From Streptomyces sp. NBC_00878 (GTDB lineage Bacteria > Actinomycetota > Actinomycetes > Streptomycetales > Streptomycetaceae), in contig NZ_JAPEOK010000001.1 in NCBI RefSeq assembly GCF_026341515.1, forward strand, positions 8,432,001 to 8,496,000: a stretch of 64,000 bases of DNA, read 5' to 3'. The stretch's first letter is position 1; the number at the start of each line of letters is the position of its first letter. Positions 1 to 7,954 of the stretch are shown one piece after another. The notes under the pieces were generated by a model. The model was not told the DNA's origin. It was given only the letters and a program-made list of their open reading frames with translations, and did no database searches. Made by a program: the position numbers and the translations under genes.

Positions 1-94
1 CCGACCGCATCGTTGTCCTCCCCCCCACCCCGTAGCGGGCCCGACGCGGCGCCAGGTGCTTGCCTTGCCGTGCCCGGAAAGTGAGTGCGCGCCG

Positions 95-1390
95 ATGGAA
101 CACCGATTGATGTCCCGTAGACGTCTGTTGGGGGCCTCGCTGGGCAGCGCCGCCTTGTTCGGGCTGTCGGGATGCGGGGCGGGTAATGGGTCGGCCTCCG
201 CGGGTACCGACCATCTGAGTATTTGGTACTGGCAGGGGGCGTTGAGCGACAAGTTGCTCGCCGCCTCCGCGCGTTCGGTGCCCGGGGTGTCCGGGCTGAA
301 GGTGAAGGGGTCGCCGATCGCCGGCGACTACGAGTCGAAGGTACGCACCAGCATGGCGGCACGCGCCTATGTGCCGGACCTGGTCTGTCTCAACTCCAGC
401 GTCGCGGAGTTCTTCCCGGACGAGCAGGAGTTCCTCGATCTGAAGGATCTGGGGGCGGGTGCGATCGAGGGCCAGTATCTGGACTGGAAGTGGAAGAGTG
501 GGATCAGTCCGGCCGGCCGGATGGTTGGGTTTCCGCTTGACGCGGGGCCGACCGCCCTTTTCTACCGGCGGGACTTGTTTGAGAAGGCCGGGCTGCCCAC
601 CGAGCCGGAGGACGTTGCGCAGGCCACCTCGACCTGGGAGAAGTTCCTCGCTACCGGGCGGACGTTGAAGAGCAAGGCGCCCGGCAAGCCGTATCTGGTT
701 TCCCAGATCAGTTATGTCTTCCGGATGGTTCTGTATCAGAGCCCCAAGCAGTTCGTGGACGCCGACGATCGCTTCATCGGCGACCAGGAGCACGTCAAGC
801 GTGCGTGGGACGTGGCTGTGGAGACGTACCGGCAGGGGCTCAGTGCCAGGGTCATGGACACAACGCCTGATTACAACGCGGTCGTGAGTCGTGGCCGGGT
901 CGCCACGATGATCAACGCTGTGTGGTCCATCAACGGGCTCAAACAGGTGGCGCCGAAGACCTCCGGGGTCTGGCGGCTGACCGCGATGCCTGCCGGGCCG
1001 ACCAACTACGGCGGCTCGTACGTGGGTATTACTCGCTACTGCCGCGACCCGGAAGGCGCGTTCGCCTTCCTGAAATGGATGCTCGGGCCCGAGAACCAGT
1101 TGAAGAGCTATCAGGAGATGGCGCTGTTTCCCACGACCCCTGCCGTCTACAGCGAATCGGCGATGCGCACGCCCGATGCCTTCTTCGGTGGTCAGGTTCC
1201 CGTCGATGTCTTCGGTCCGGCCGCCGAGAAGGCCCCGGTCATCTTCCGCAGCCCCTACGAGGACACCGCCAACACCCCCGTCTTCCAGGAGCTGACCAAC
1301 GTGGAAACGCTCGGCAAGAACCCCGACAAGGCCTGGCGGGACGCCATGAACGCCGCCGAAACCGCGCTCTCCCAGCGGGGGGTGAACTGA
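95..1390 (+). CDS. Sugar ABC transporter substrate-binding lipoprotein
   Basis: Family-1 type extracellular solute-binding protein of about 430 residues that would capture a sugar outside the membrane and pass it to the two permeases downstream. The N-terminus has a twin-arginine stretch (SRRRLLGASLGS) followed by a lipobox ending LSGC, so it is probably exported by Tat and lipidated at that cysteine. A mid-protein stretch (FPLDAGPTALFYRRDLFEKAG) is typical of this family. ATG codons at 95 and 110 are both possible; the one at 110 has a GGAA about 9 bases upstream and places the arginines at the very N-terminus. The permease gene begins 2 bases after the stop. The substrate cannot be told from sequence. 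No ATPase gene is nearby. Confidence 0.88.
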   Translation: MEHRLMSRRRLLGASLGSAALFGLSGCGAGNGSASAGTDHLSIWYWQGALSDKLLAASARSVPGVSGLKVKGSPIAGDYESKVRTSMAARAYVPDLVCLNSSVAEFFPDEQEFLDLKDLGAGAIEGQYLDWKWKSGISPAGRMVGFPLDAGPTALFYRRDLFEKAGLPTEPEDVAQATSTWEKFLATGRTLKSKAPGKPYLVSQISYVFRMVLYQSPKQFVDADDRFIGDQEHVKRAWDVAVETYRQGLSARVMDTTPDYNAVVSRGRVATMINAVWSINGLKQVAPKTSGVWRLTAMPAGPTNYGGSYVGITRYCRDPEGAFAFLKWMLGPENQLKSYQEMALFPTTPAVYSESAMRTPDAFFGGQVPVDVFGPAAEKAPVIFRSPYEDTANTPVFQELTNVETLGKNPDKAWRDAMNAAETALSQRGVN

Positions 1391-1391
1391 C

Positions 1392-2417
1392 GTGGCCGCC
1401 GTCGCGGGAGCGGAGCGGGTTTCCGCCGCCGGGGGTGGGGAGGAAGCGGGCGGTCGTGGTGGTGCTCGTGCAGGTGTGCCGCGTGGTCGGTGGCGGCGCC
1501 ATCTTCCGCCTTACCTCGCGATTTCTCCGTATTATTTGCTTTTTGCCGTCTTTGGTGCTTTTCCCGTGGTCTTTTCTCTGTACCTGTCCTTTCAGGACTG
1601 GGACGGCGTCGGTGACATGCGGTTCGTCGGGCTCCAGCAGTACAAGTGGCTGCTGGAGGACTCGGTGTTCTGGCACTCGATCCTCAACACGTTCCAGATC
1701 TGGTTCCTTTCCACCGTGCCGATGCTGTTCCTGGCCCTGGTGATCGCCTTTCTGCTGCACTCGCAGACACGGTTCTCCACCGTCTACCGGGTGGCGTACT
1801 TCATTCCCAACGTCACCTCGATGGTCGCCATGACCATCGTCTTCGGGTCCGTCTTCGCCCAGGCGGGGCTGGCCAATTCGATGCTCAGGGCGATTGGGGT
1901 CGAGGACGGTGTCGGCTGGCTCAGCTCCTCGCTCGGGATCAAGTCGGCGATTTCTCTGATGATTATTTGGCGGTGGGTCGGCTACAACGCCCTGATCTTT
2001 CTGGCCGGGCTGCAGGCCATACCCACCGAGCTCTTCGAGGCCGCCCGGGTCGACGGGGCGAACAGCCGGCAGACCCTCTTCCGGGTCGTGGTGCCGCAGC
2101 TTCGGCCGGTGATCCTCTTCGCCGTCATCACGTCCACCATCAACGGCCTGCAGATCTTCACCGAGTCCCAGGTGCTCTTCTACTCCGACGACCCCGGGAC
2201 CACCGGCGGGCCGGGCCAGGAAGGTATGACCATCGTGCTCTACCTGTGGCAGAAGTCCTTCAACGACCTGCAGTTCGGCTACGGGGCGGCGATGGGCTGG
2301 CTGCTCTTCGCCCTCATCGCGCTCTTCGCGATCATCAACTGGCGGCTGGTGTCCGGCTCCGAGCGTGCGGACGGGCGCGGTATCGCCTTGCGCAAGGGGG
2401 CCCGCAATGGCCGTTGA
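1392..2417 (+). CDS. Sugar ABC transporter permease (MalF type)
   Basis: Inner-membrane permease of 341 residues with six predicted transmembrane segments after a charged Gly/Arg-rich N-terminal tail of about 45 residues. The EAA loop that docks on the ATPase is visible as EAARVDGANSRQTLFRVVVP. GTG start at 1392, 1 base after the binding-protein stop; an internal start at a later GTG cannot be excluded because the tail is low complexity. It partners with the permease that overlaps its 3' end. Binding-protein-dependent transport system inner membrane component family; substrate unknown. Confidence 0.88.
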   Translation: MAAVAGAERVSAAGGGEEAGGRGGARAGVPRGRWRRHLPPYLAISPYYLLFAVFGAFPVVFSLYLSFQDWDGVGDMRFVGLQQYKWLLEDSVFWHSILNTFQIWFLSTVPMLFLALVIAFLLHSQTRFSTVYRVAYFIPNVTSMVAMTIVFGSVFAQAGLANSMLRAIGVEDGVGWLSSSLGIKSAISLMIIWRWVGYNALIFLAGLQAIPTELFEAARVDGANSRQTLFRVVVPQLRPVILFAVITSTINGLQIFTESQVLFYSDDPGTTGGPGQEGMTIVLYLWQKSFNDLQFGYGAAMGWLLFALIALFAIINWRLVSGSERADGRGIALRKGARNGR

Positions 2418-3306
2418 ACGTCGGCGGGGGGCCGCGGTGACCGCCGACCGCGCGCCCTCCAGCGTGGGGCTCGCCGTCGGGGCCGGCAGCAGGGCGACCA
2501 GGATCTGGGTCCGCGTGGCCCTGCTCCTCGGGGTGCTGGTCTCGCTGTTCCCCTTCTACTGGCTGGTGGTGATGGCCTCCGTCACCACCCAGGACATCCT
2601 CAGCTATCCGCCCAGGCTGGTGCCGGGCGCCCAACTGCTGCACAACATGGGGGAGGTGATCGAGCGGGTCGACTTCTTCGCCTCGCTGTTCAACACCCTG
2701 GTGGTCGCCGTGACCGGCACCGTGCTGGTGCTGTTCTTCGACTCGCTGGCCGCCTTCGCCTTCGCCAAGTACGAGTTCCCGGCGAAGAAGTTCCTCTTCG
2801 GCGCCCTGATGGCCACCTATATGATCCCCGCGCAGCTGTCGCTTGTGCCGCAGTTCGTCACCATGGCGGAGTTCGGCTGGGCCGGTTCGTTGAAGGCACT
2901 GATCATTCCCGGCGCGGCCAACGCCTTCGGCATCTTCTGGATGCGCCAGTACGCGCAGAACTCGCTGCCCGACGAACTGCTCGACGCCGGACGGATCGAC
3001 GGCGCCGGGTTCTTCCGGCTCTACTGGCAGGTCGCGATGCCGTTGTTCCGGCCCGCGCTGGCGTTCCTCGGCATCTTCACGTTCATCGGCATCTGGAACG
3101 ACTACATCTGGCCGCTGGTCGTCATGGTCAACCCCGACCGGCTCACGCTCCAGGTCGCCCTCGCCAACCTCAACGTGGTGTACAACACCGACTACGCCGT
3201 CGTCATGGCCGGTGCGTTGATGAGTGTCGTCCCGCTGATCGTGGTGTTCCTGATCGGGGCGCGGCACTTCCTCAGGGATCTTGCCGCGGGAGCCACGAAG
3301 ATGTGA
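2407..3306 (+). CDS. Sugar ABC transporter permease (MalG type)
   Basis: Second permease, about 299 residues, six membrane spans, EAA-type loop at DAGRIDGAGFFRLYWQVAMP. ATG 2407 is preferred: AAGGGGG lies 6-7 bases upstream and the gene then overlaps the previous one by 11 bases. An in-frame start at 2365 would only add a poorly conserved leader. It is the last gene of the three-gene importer operon and is followed at once by a strong hairpin terminator. The ATP-hydrolysing subunit is absent and is probably supplied by a shared MsiK-type ATPase, as known for Streptomyces sugar importers. Confidence 0.87.
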   Translation: MAVERRRGAAVTADRAPSSVGLAVGAGSRATRIWVRVALLLGVLVSLFPFYWLVVMASVTTQDILSYPPRLVPGAQLLHNMGEVIERVDFFASLFNTLVVAVTGTVLVLFFDSLAAFAFAKYEFPAKKFLFGALMATYMIPAQLSLVPQFVTMAEFGWAGSLKALIIPGAANAFGIFWMRQYAQNSLPDELLDAGRIDGAGFFRLYWQVAMPLFRPALAFLGIFTFIGIWNDYIWPLVVMVNPDRLTLQVALANLNVVYNTDYAVVMAGALMSVVPLIVVFLIGARHFLRDLAAGATKM

Positions 3307-3338
3307 CCGGTGGGGAGAGCGGCTGGTCTGTTGGCTGG

Positions 3339-3388
3339 CGACGAACGCGCGGGGCGCCCCCAAGAGGGGGCGCCCCGCGCGTTCGTCG
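3339..3388. terminator. Bidirectional hairpin terminator
   Basis: Perfect 21-bp inverted repeat (arms 3341-3361 and 3366-3386) with a 4-base AAGA loop, extendable by 2 bp on the outside. It lies in the 94-base gap between convergent genes (ABC permease and TerD-like protein), so it can end transcripts from both sides. There is no T-run, as is usual in Streptomyces. Confidence 0.85.
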
Positions 3389-3400
3389 TGGATCTGTGGG

Positions 3401-4606
3401 CTACAGCGACTGGGCTGCCGGCTTCACCATGCCGCGGACCGTGCGGGACTTGACGAAGTTGCCGAGGGCCGTCATTTCCCACTCGCCGGAGAACTGCTTG
3501 ATGAGCTTGGCCATCATCACGCCGGTCTGGGGCTCCGCGGTCGTGAGGTCGAAGCGGACCAGCTCCTCGCCCGTGGCGGCGTCCAGGAGGCGGCAGTAGG
3601 CCTTGGCGACCTCGGTGAACTTCTGGCCGGAGAAGGAGTTCACCGTGAAGACCAGGCCGGTGACCTCCTGGGGGAGGCGGCCCAGGTCCACGACGATCAC
3701 CTCGTCGTCACCGCCGCCCTCGCCCGTGAGGTTGTCGCCGGAGTGCTTGATCGCGCCGTTCACGATCGAGAGCTTGCCGAAGTAGCAGCTGTCGATGTGG
3801 TTGCGCTGCGGGCCGTAGGCGATCACGGAGGCGTCGAGGTCGATGTCCTTGCCTCGGTACGCCGGCTCCCAGCCGAGGCCCATCTTCACCTGGGCGAGGA
3901 ACGGGCGGCCGCCCTTGACCAGCGACACCGTCTGGTTCTTCTGGAGGCTTACGCGGCCCTTGTCGAGGTTGATCTTCCCGGCGCCCGGGGCGGGGGCGGG
4001 GGGTGCCGCCGGGGGTGCGGGCGGGGCCGCGGGGGTGCTGAGCGGCGGGGCCGGGGGCGTCACCGGGGTCTGGACGGGGGGTGCCGCCTGGGCCGGGGCG
4101 GCCGGCTCCTCGACCGTCACGCCGAAGTCCGTGGCGATGCCCGCCAGGCCGTTCGCATACCCCTGGCCGACGGCTCGGGCCTTCCATGCGCCGTTGCGCA
4201 GGTAGACCTCGACGATCACCAGGGCCGTTTCGGAGCCGAGTTGGGGCGGGGTGAAGGAGGCCAGTACGGAGTTGTCGTCGGCGTTGCGGATCGTCGCCGT
4301 CGGTTCGACGCCCTGGAAGGTCTGGCCCGCGGCGTCCGGGCTCGCGGTGACGACGATCTTCTCGATGCCCGGGGGCACGGCCGTCGTGTCGACCGTGATC
4401 GAGTCGGGGCTGGTGCCGCCGCCGGAGCGGTACGTCACGCCCTGGCCGGTCGGCTGGTTGTAGAAGATGAAGTCGTCGTCGGAGCGCACCTTGCCGTCGG
4501 CGGTGAGCAGCAGGCCCGATACGTCGAGCCGCACCGGGGCGGCGACGTCCACCGTCACGCGGGTGACGGGGAGAGGGATGTTCGAGCCGGGGGTCATAGC
4601 TGTCAT
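3401..4606 (-). CDS. Tandem TerD-domain stress protein
   Basis: Protein of 401 residues with two TerD (tellurium-resistance/calcium-binding) domains. Residues 1-165 form the first (DDFIFYNQP, ATDFGVTVEE). A Pro/Ala-rich linker of about 45 residues follows, then the second domain (about 210-400) with GDNLTGEGGGDDE and DLGRLP, the acidic Ca-binding-type loops of the family. Predicted cytoplasmic. TerD proteins are linked to stress response and, in Streptomyces, to development; the exact role of this copy is unknown. Start at 4606 or 4597 (two close ATGs, neither with a clear ribosome site). It converges on the ABC permease and shares its terminator. Confidence 0.85.
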   Translation of the reverse strand: MTAMTPGSNIPLPVTRVTVDVAAPVRLDVSGLLLTADGKVRSDDDFIFYNQPTGQGVTYRSGGGTSPDSITVDTTAVPPGIEKIVVTASPDAAGQTFQGVEPTATIRNADDNSVLASFTPPQLGSETALVIVEVYLRNGAWKARAVGQGYANGLAGIATDFGVTVEEPAAPAQAAPPVQTPVTPPAPPLSTPAAPPAPPAAPPAPAPGAGKINLDKGRVSLQKNQTVSLVKGGRPFLAQVKMGLGWEPAYRGKDIDLDASVIAYGPQRNHIDSCYFGKLSIVNGAIKHSGDNLTGEGGGDDEVIVVDLGRLPQEVTGLVFTVNSFSGQKFTEVAKAYCRLLDAATGEELVRFDLTTAEPQTGVMMAKLIKQFSGEWEMTALGNFVKSRTVRGMVKPAAQSL

Positions 4607-4661
4607 GCCCGGTGAACGAGCGGGCCCGCTTTACCGTTCCCTTACCTGCCCGCCAATTGGG

Positions 4662-4883
4662 TCAGCGGCGGTTTCGGGGGTGGTTGCGGGCCGTTCGTTC
4701 GTTGCCGCGCTTGTAGTTGCCGGTCCAGCGGGCCATGACCAGTTGGGGGTCGCCGGATTCCACTTCTGCGAGGAACTGGGTGGCTCTTGGGCCGCGGAGG
4801 GTGGTGGCGGGGCGGGTGCCGTGGGTGATCGTCACGGTGCCGTCGGGGTGGTGGACGTAGGCGAAGCCGTGGGGGTGGGGCAT
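4662..4883 (-). CDS. Small conserved hypothetical protein
   Basis: 73 residues, starting MPHPHGFAYVHHPDGTVTIT and ending in a basic Asn/Arg-rich tail (YKRGNERTARNHPRNRR). The N-terminal half looks like a short beta-rich fold (tyrosine, valine and threonine alternate) followed by one helix. No membrane segment or signal peptide. The composition and coding bias fit a real Streptomyces gene and I recall similar small proteins in the genus, but no function is known to me. It lies 55 bases upstream of the TerD-like gene on the same strand and might be co-transcribed with it. Confidence 0.6.
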   Translation of the reverse strand: MPHPHGFAYVHHPDGTVTITHGTRPATTLRGPRATQFLAEVESGDPQLVMARWTGNYKRGNERTARNHPRNRR

Positions 4884-4944
4884 GGGGGCGATGGTAGGGG
4901 GGTGGAGTGGAGCCGGCCCAAGGGTTTTTCGCCCCCGTCGTCCC

Positions 4945-5119
4945 TACCCTCCCCCACTCTCGGCTTCGCTCGAGCGGGGGACCCCCATCGTCCCTGCCTC
5001 GGGGGCTCCGCCCCCGAACCCCCGCTCCTCAAACGCCGGAGGGGCTGACTACCAGCCTGTCCGGCGTTTGAGGACGAGCGCGTTCAGCGCGATAGGGGGT
5101 CTGGGGGCGGAGCCCCCAG
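4945..5119. repeat. Composite intergenic palindromic repeat
   Basis: A chain of inverted repeats fills this gap. The sequence at 4951-4987 is the reverse of a motif seen again at 36003-36053 (GGGGGTCCCCC ... GTGGGGGAGG). A hairpin with 14-bp perfect arms lies at 5027-5040 and 5060-5073 (CCTCAAACGCCGGA), and a GC hairpin lies at 5101-5119. CTCAAACGCCGG-type units are a common dispersed repeat of Streptomyces intergenic DNA. No gene is seen here. Confidence 0.7.
5101..5119 (-). terminator. Hairpin terminator of the polyol operon
   Basis: 8-bp perfect stem (CTGGGGGC/GCCCCCAG) with a 3-base loop, 33 bases after the stop of the alcohol dehydrogenase gene, which ends the minus-strand operon. Confidence 0.6.
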
Positions 5120-5151
5120 GGACAGGTAGGGGCGGCGGGGGCGAAATCCCC

Positions 5152-6141
5152 CTACGGGACCACGACGATCTTTCGGCCCACTCCCGCCGCGAACTGGGCC
5201 AGGGCCTCGGGGTATTGGTCCAGCGGCAAGCGGTCGCTGATGAAGATGTCCGGGTCCAGGACACCCGTCGCGAAGAGCTCCGCCGCGCGCTCGAAGCTGT
5301 GGAGGACCGCCATGGAGCCGGTGATGGTGATCTCCTGGTTGTAGATGCGGTACGGGTCGATCGTGACCCGGGTCGCGTAGTCGGCCACGCCGAACTGGAG
5401 GAACGTGCCGGCCTTGGACACCCGCTCCAGGCCGTCCTGGATCGCCGCCGCGTTGCCCGTGGCGTCGATGACCAGGTCCCACCCCTGCGGCCGGTCCAAC
5501 TCGTCGGCGCCGGTGGCCGACGCCGAGGCGCCGAGCCGCTCGGCCGTGGTCAGCCGCTGCGGATTGATGTCCACGACGTCCACGCTCGCCGCGCCCGTCC
5601 GCTTGGCCAGCTCCAGCATCATCAGGCCCATCGTGCCCGAGCCGTAGATCAGTACGTGGGCGCCCAGGCGGGAGTTCAGTACGTCGTAGCCGCGCACCGC
5701 GCACGACAAGGGCTCGATCAGGGCCGCGTCCTGGGTGCGGACGTGGTCGGGGAGGCGTACGCAGTTCGCCACGGGAGCCACCGCGTACTGCGCCGCACCG
5801 CCTGCCGTGGTCACGCCGATGGCCGCCCAGCGCTCGCAGAGGTTGTTGTGGCCCGTACGGCAGTACCGGCACTCGTGGCAGTAGAGGGACGGGTCCACCG
5901 CCACGCGGTCGCCGAGCGACAGCTCCGTGACCTGGGTGCCCACCCCGACCACCTCGCCCGCGAACTCGTGGCCCGGCACGATGGGCAGCTTGGGCGCGAA
6001 CTCGCCCTGAAGGATGTGCAGATCGGTGCCGCACAGGCCGCAGGCGGCGACCTGGACGACGACGTCTCGAGGGCCGGGCGTCGGGTCCGGGACCTCGGCC
6101 ACCACGGCGCGGCCCACGGACTCGATGACTGCGGCCTTCAT
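5152..6141 (-). CDS. Zinc-dependent medium-chain alcohol/polyol dehydrogenase
   Basis: 329-residue MDR-family NAD(P)-dependent dehydrogenase. Catalytic zinc ligands are seen as Cys37 (GLCGTDLH) and His58-Glu59 (PGHEF). The structural zinc site has four cysteines at about 88, 91, 94 and 102 (CHECRYCRTGHNNLC). The Rossmann motif is GSGTMG around residue 165. This layout matches sorbitol/threonine dehydrogenase-like enzymes. ATG 6141 overlaps the stop of the upstream permease by 4 bases, so it is the last gene of the DeoR-linked importer operon. The likely role is oxidation of the imported polyol to a ketose; the exact polyol is not visible. Confidence 0.87.
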   Translation of the reverse strand: MKAAVIESVGRAVVAEVPDPTPGPRDVVVQVAACGLCGTDLHILQGEFAPKLPIVPGHEFAGEVVGVGTQVTELSLGDRVAVDPSLYCHECRYCRTGHNNLCERWAAIGVTTAGGAAQYAVAPVANCVRLPDHVRTQDAALIEPLSCAVRGYDVLNSRLGAHVLIYGSGTMGLMMLELAKRTGAASVDVVDINPQRLTTAERLGASASATGADELDRPQGWDLVIDATGNAAAIQDGLERVSKAGTFLQFGVADYATRVTIDPYRIYNQEITITGSMAVLHSFERAAELFATGVLDPDIFISDRLPLDQYPEALAQFAAGVGRKIVVVP

Positions 6142-7019
6142 TTGACGGCTCCCAACGACAGGCCCTGGACCAGCTTGTCCTGGGCGGCGAACCCCGCGGC
6201 GAGCACCGGCAGGGAGATGACGAGCGACGCCGCGCACACCTTCGCCAGGAACAGGCCCTGGCTGGTGATGAAGCCGGTCAGGAAGACGGGGGCCGTCTCC
6301 GCCGCCACGCCCGTCAGTACCCGGGCGAAGAGGAGTTCGTTCCAGCTGAAGATGAAGCAGATCAGGGCTGTGGCCGCGATGCCCGGGAGGGCGATGGGGG
6401 CTACGACCCGCGCGAGGATCGTCGGCAGTTTCGCGCCGTCGATCTGCGCCGCCTCGATGATCGCCACTGGTACCTCGGCGAGGAACGACTGCATCATCCA
6501 CACCGCGATCGGCAGGTTCATGGAGGTGTAGAGGATGACCAGGAGCCAGATGTTGTCCAGCATTCCCGTGTTCTTCGCGAAGAGGTAGATGGGCAGGAGG
6601 CCCGCCACCACCGGCAGCATCTTCGTGGAGAGGAAGAAGAACAGGACGTCCGTCCACTTCTTCACCGGGCGGATCGACAGCGCGTACGCCGCCGGGAGCG
6701 CCAGGAGGAGGACCAGGAGCGTGGACACCAGTGATGCCACCGTGGAGTTGATCAGCGCCGGCCACGGGCTCGCGCCGCCGCCCGTGCCGAAGAACTCGCG
6801 GTAGCCGTCGAGGGTGAGGGCCGCTCCGAAGGACGGGGGATTGGTCGCCGCGTCCTCCTCGGAGTGGAAGGACGTCAGAGCCATCCAGGCGATGGGCAGG
6901 AAGAAGACGATGCCGGCCAGCCAGGCGACCAGGCCGAGGCCCCTCCCCTTGGGGCGGCGGGGGCCGGGCTGGCCCGACTCGGTACTGCGGGGGCGTACAC
7001 GGATCGCGGTGGCGCTCAT
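6138..7019 (-). CDS. Polyol/sugar ABC transporter permease (MalG type)
   Basis: 293-residue inner-membrane permease with six predicted spans and an EAA loop (EAAQIDGAKLPTILARVVAP). It resembles the second permease of sorbitol/mannitol importers (SmoG-like). It overlaps the upstream permease by 4 bases (7016-7019) and the dehydrogenase by 4 bases (6138-6141), so translation of the whole operon is coupled. No ATPase gene follows. Confidence 0.87.
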   Translation of the reverse strand: MSATAIRVRPRSTESGQPGPRRPKGRGLGLVAWLAGIVFFLPIAWMALTSFHSEEDAATNPPSFGAALTLDGYREFFGTGGGASPWPALINSTVASLVSTLLVLLLALPAAYALSIRPVKKWTDVLFFFLSTKMLPVVAGLLPIYLFAKNTGMLDNIWLLVILYTSMNLPIAVWMMQSFLAEVPVAIIEAAQIDGAKLPTILARVVAPIALPGIAATALICFIFSWNELLFARVLTGVAAETAPVFLTGFITSQGLFLAKVCAASLVISLPVLAAGFAAQDKLVQGLSLGAVK

Positions 7020-7954
7020 GAGCGGCCCACCTCCTCGCGGAACAGGGACGAGACCACGCGCAGCGCGAAGGTCGCGATGATGATCGAGCCGATGACGACC
7101 AGGACGCCCGCCGCGGAGGCGAGGCCGTTCTCGTGGGCCTGGTAGAAGCTCTGGTAGACGGTGTAGGGCAGGTTCGCGGTGCCCAGGCCGCCGGATGTGA
7201 TGGTGAAGACCGCGTCGAAGTTCTGGACGATGTAGATCGAACCCAGCAGGGCGCCCAGTTCGAGGTAGCGGCGCAGGTGGGGGAGGGTCAGATAGCGGAA
7301 CATCTGCCAGTTGCTCGCGCCGTCCATCTTCGCCGCCTCGATCTGCTGGTGGTCGCGGCTCTGCAGGCCGGCCAGCAGGATCAGCATCATGAAGGGCGTC
7401 CACTGCCAGACGAGGGACATCTCGACGGCGAGCAGCGGGGTGTTGGAGATCCAGTCGGGCTGTGGCCCGCCCACATAGTGCAACAACCCATTGAGCAGGC
7501 CGTATTCAGGGTTGTAGAGCACATGCTTCCAGAGCAGGGCCGCCGCCACGGGGACCACGAGGAAGGGCGCGATCAGGAGCGTACGGACCAGGCCGCGGCC
7601 CCGGAACTTGCGGTCCAGGAGGAGTGCGAGGACCAGGCCCAGGATCAGGCTGGCCAGGACGACGGTGACCGTCAGCAGGATGGTCGTCCAGACCGACTTG
7701 CGCAGGGCCGCGTCGGTGAGGACCTCGGAGTAGTTGCCGAAGCCGGTGAAGCTTCGGGCGTCCGGGTAGAGGGCGTTCCAGTCGAAGAAGGAGATCACCA
7801 GCGTGGCCACGAACGGGAGCTGGGTCACGGCGATCATGAAGATCAGGGCGGGCAGGAGCGGGGCCCTGGTCGCCCAGGCGCGCATGCGGCCCGATGGGGG
7901 CTTGACGGCGCGTACGGATGGTGCGGCTATCGGGGCTGTCGTTGTCGCGGTCAT
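7016..7954 (-). CDS. Polyol/sugar ABC transporter permease (MalF type)
   Basis: 312-residue permease with six membrane spans and an EAA-like loop (EAAKMDGASNWQMFRYLTLP). ATG 7954 overlaps the stop of the binding-protein gene by 4 bases. The N-terminal 25 residues are Thr/Ala/Pro-rich and cytoplasmic. Family and gene order (binding protein, MalF type, MalG type, dehydrogenase) are those of polyol importers. Confidence 0.87.
   Translation of the reverse strand: MTATTTAPIAAPSVRAVKPPSGRMRAWATRAPLLPALIFMIAVTQLPFVATLVISFFDWNALYPDARSFTGFGNYSEVLTDAALRKSVWTTILLTVTVVLASLILGLVLALLLDRKFRGRGLVRTLLIAPFLVVPVAAALLWKHVLYNPEYGLLNGLLHYVGGPQPDWISNTPLLAVEMSLVWQWTPFMMLILLAGLQSRDHQQIEAAKMDGASNWQMFRYLTLPHLRRYLELGALLGSIYIVQNFDAVFTITSGGLGTANLPYTVYQSFYQAHENGLASAAGVLVVIGSIIIATFALRVVSSLFREEVGRS

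Noticed and set aside
56..94. Upstream start of the first binding protein at position 56
   Set aside because: The added residues are not signal-like, and starts at 95 or 110 place the twin arginines properly.
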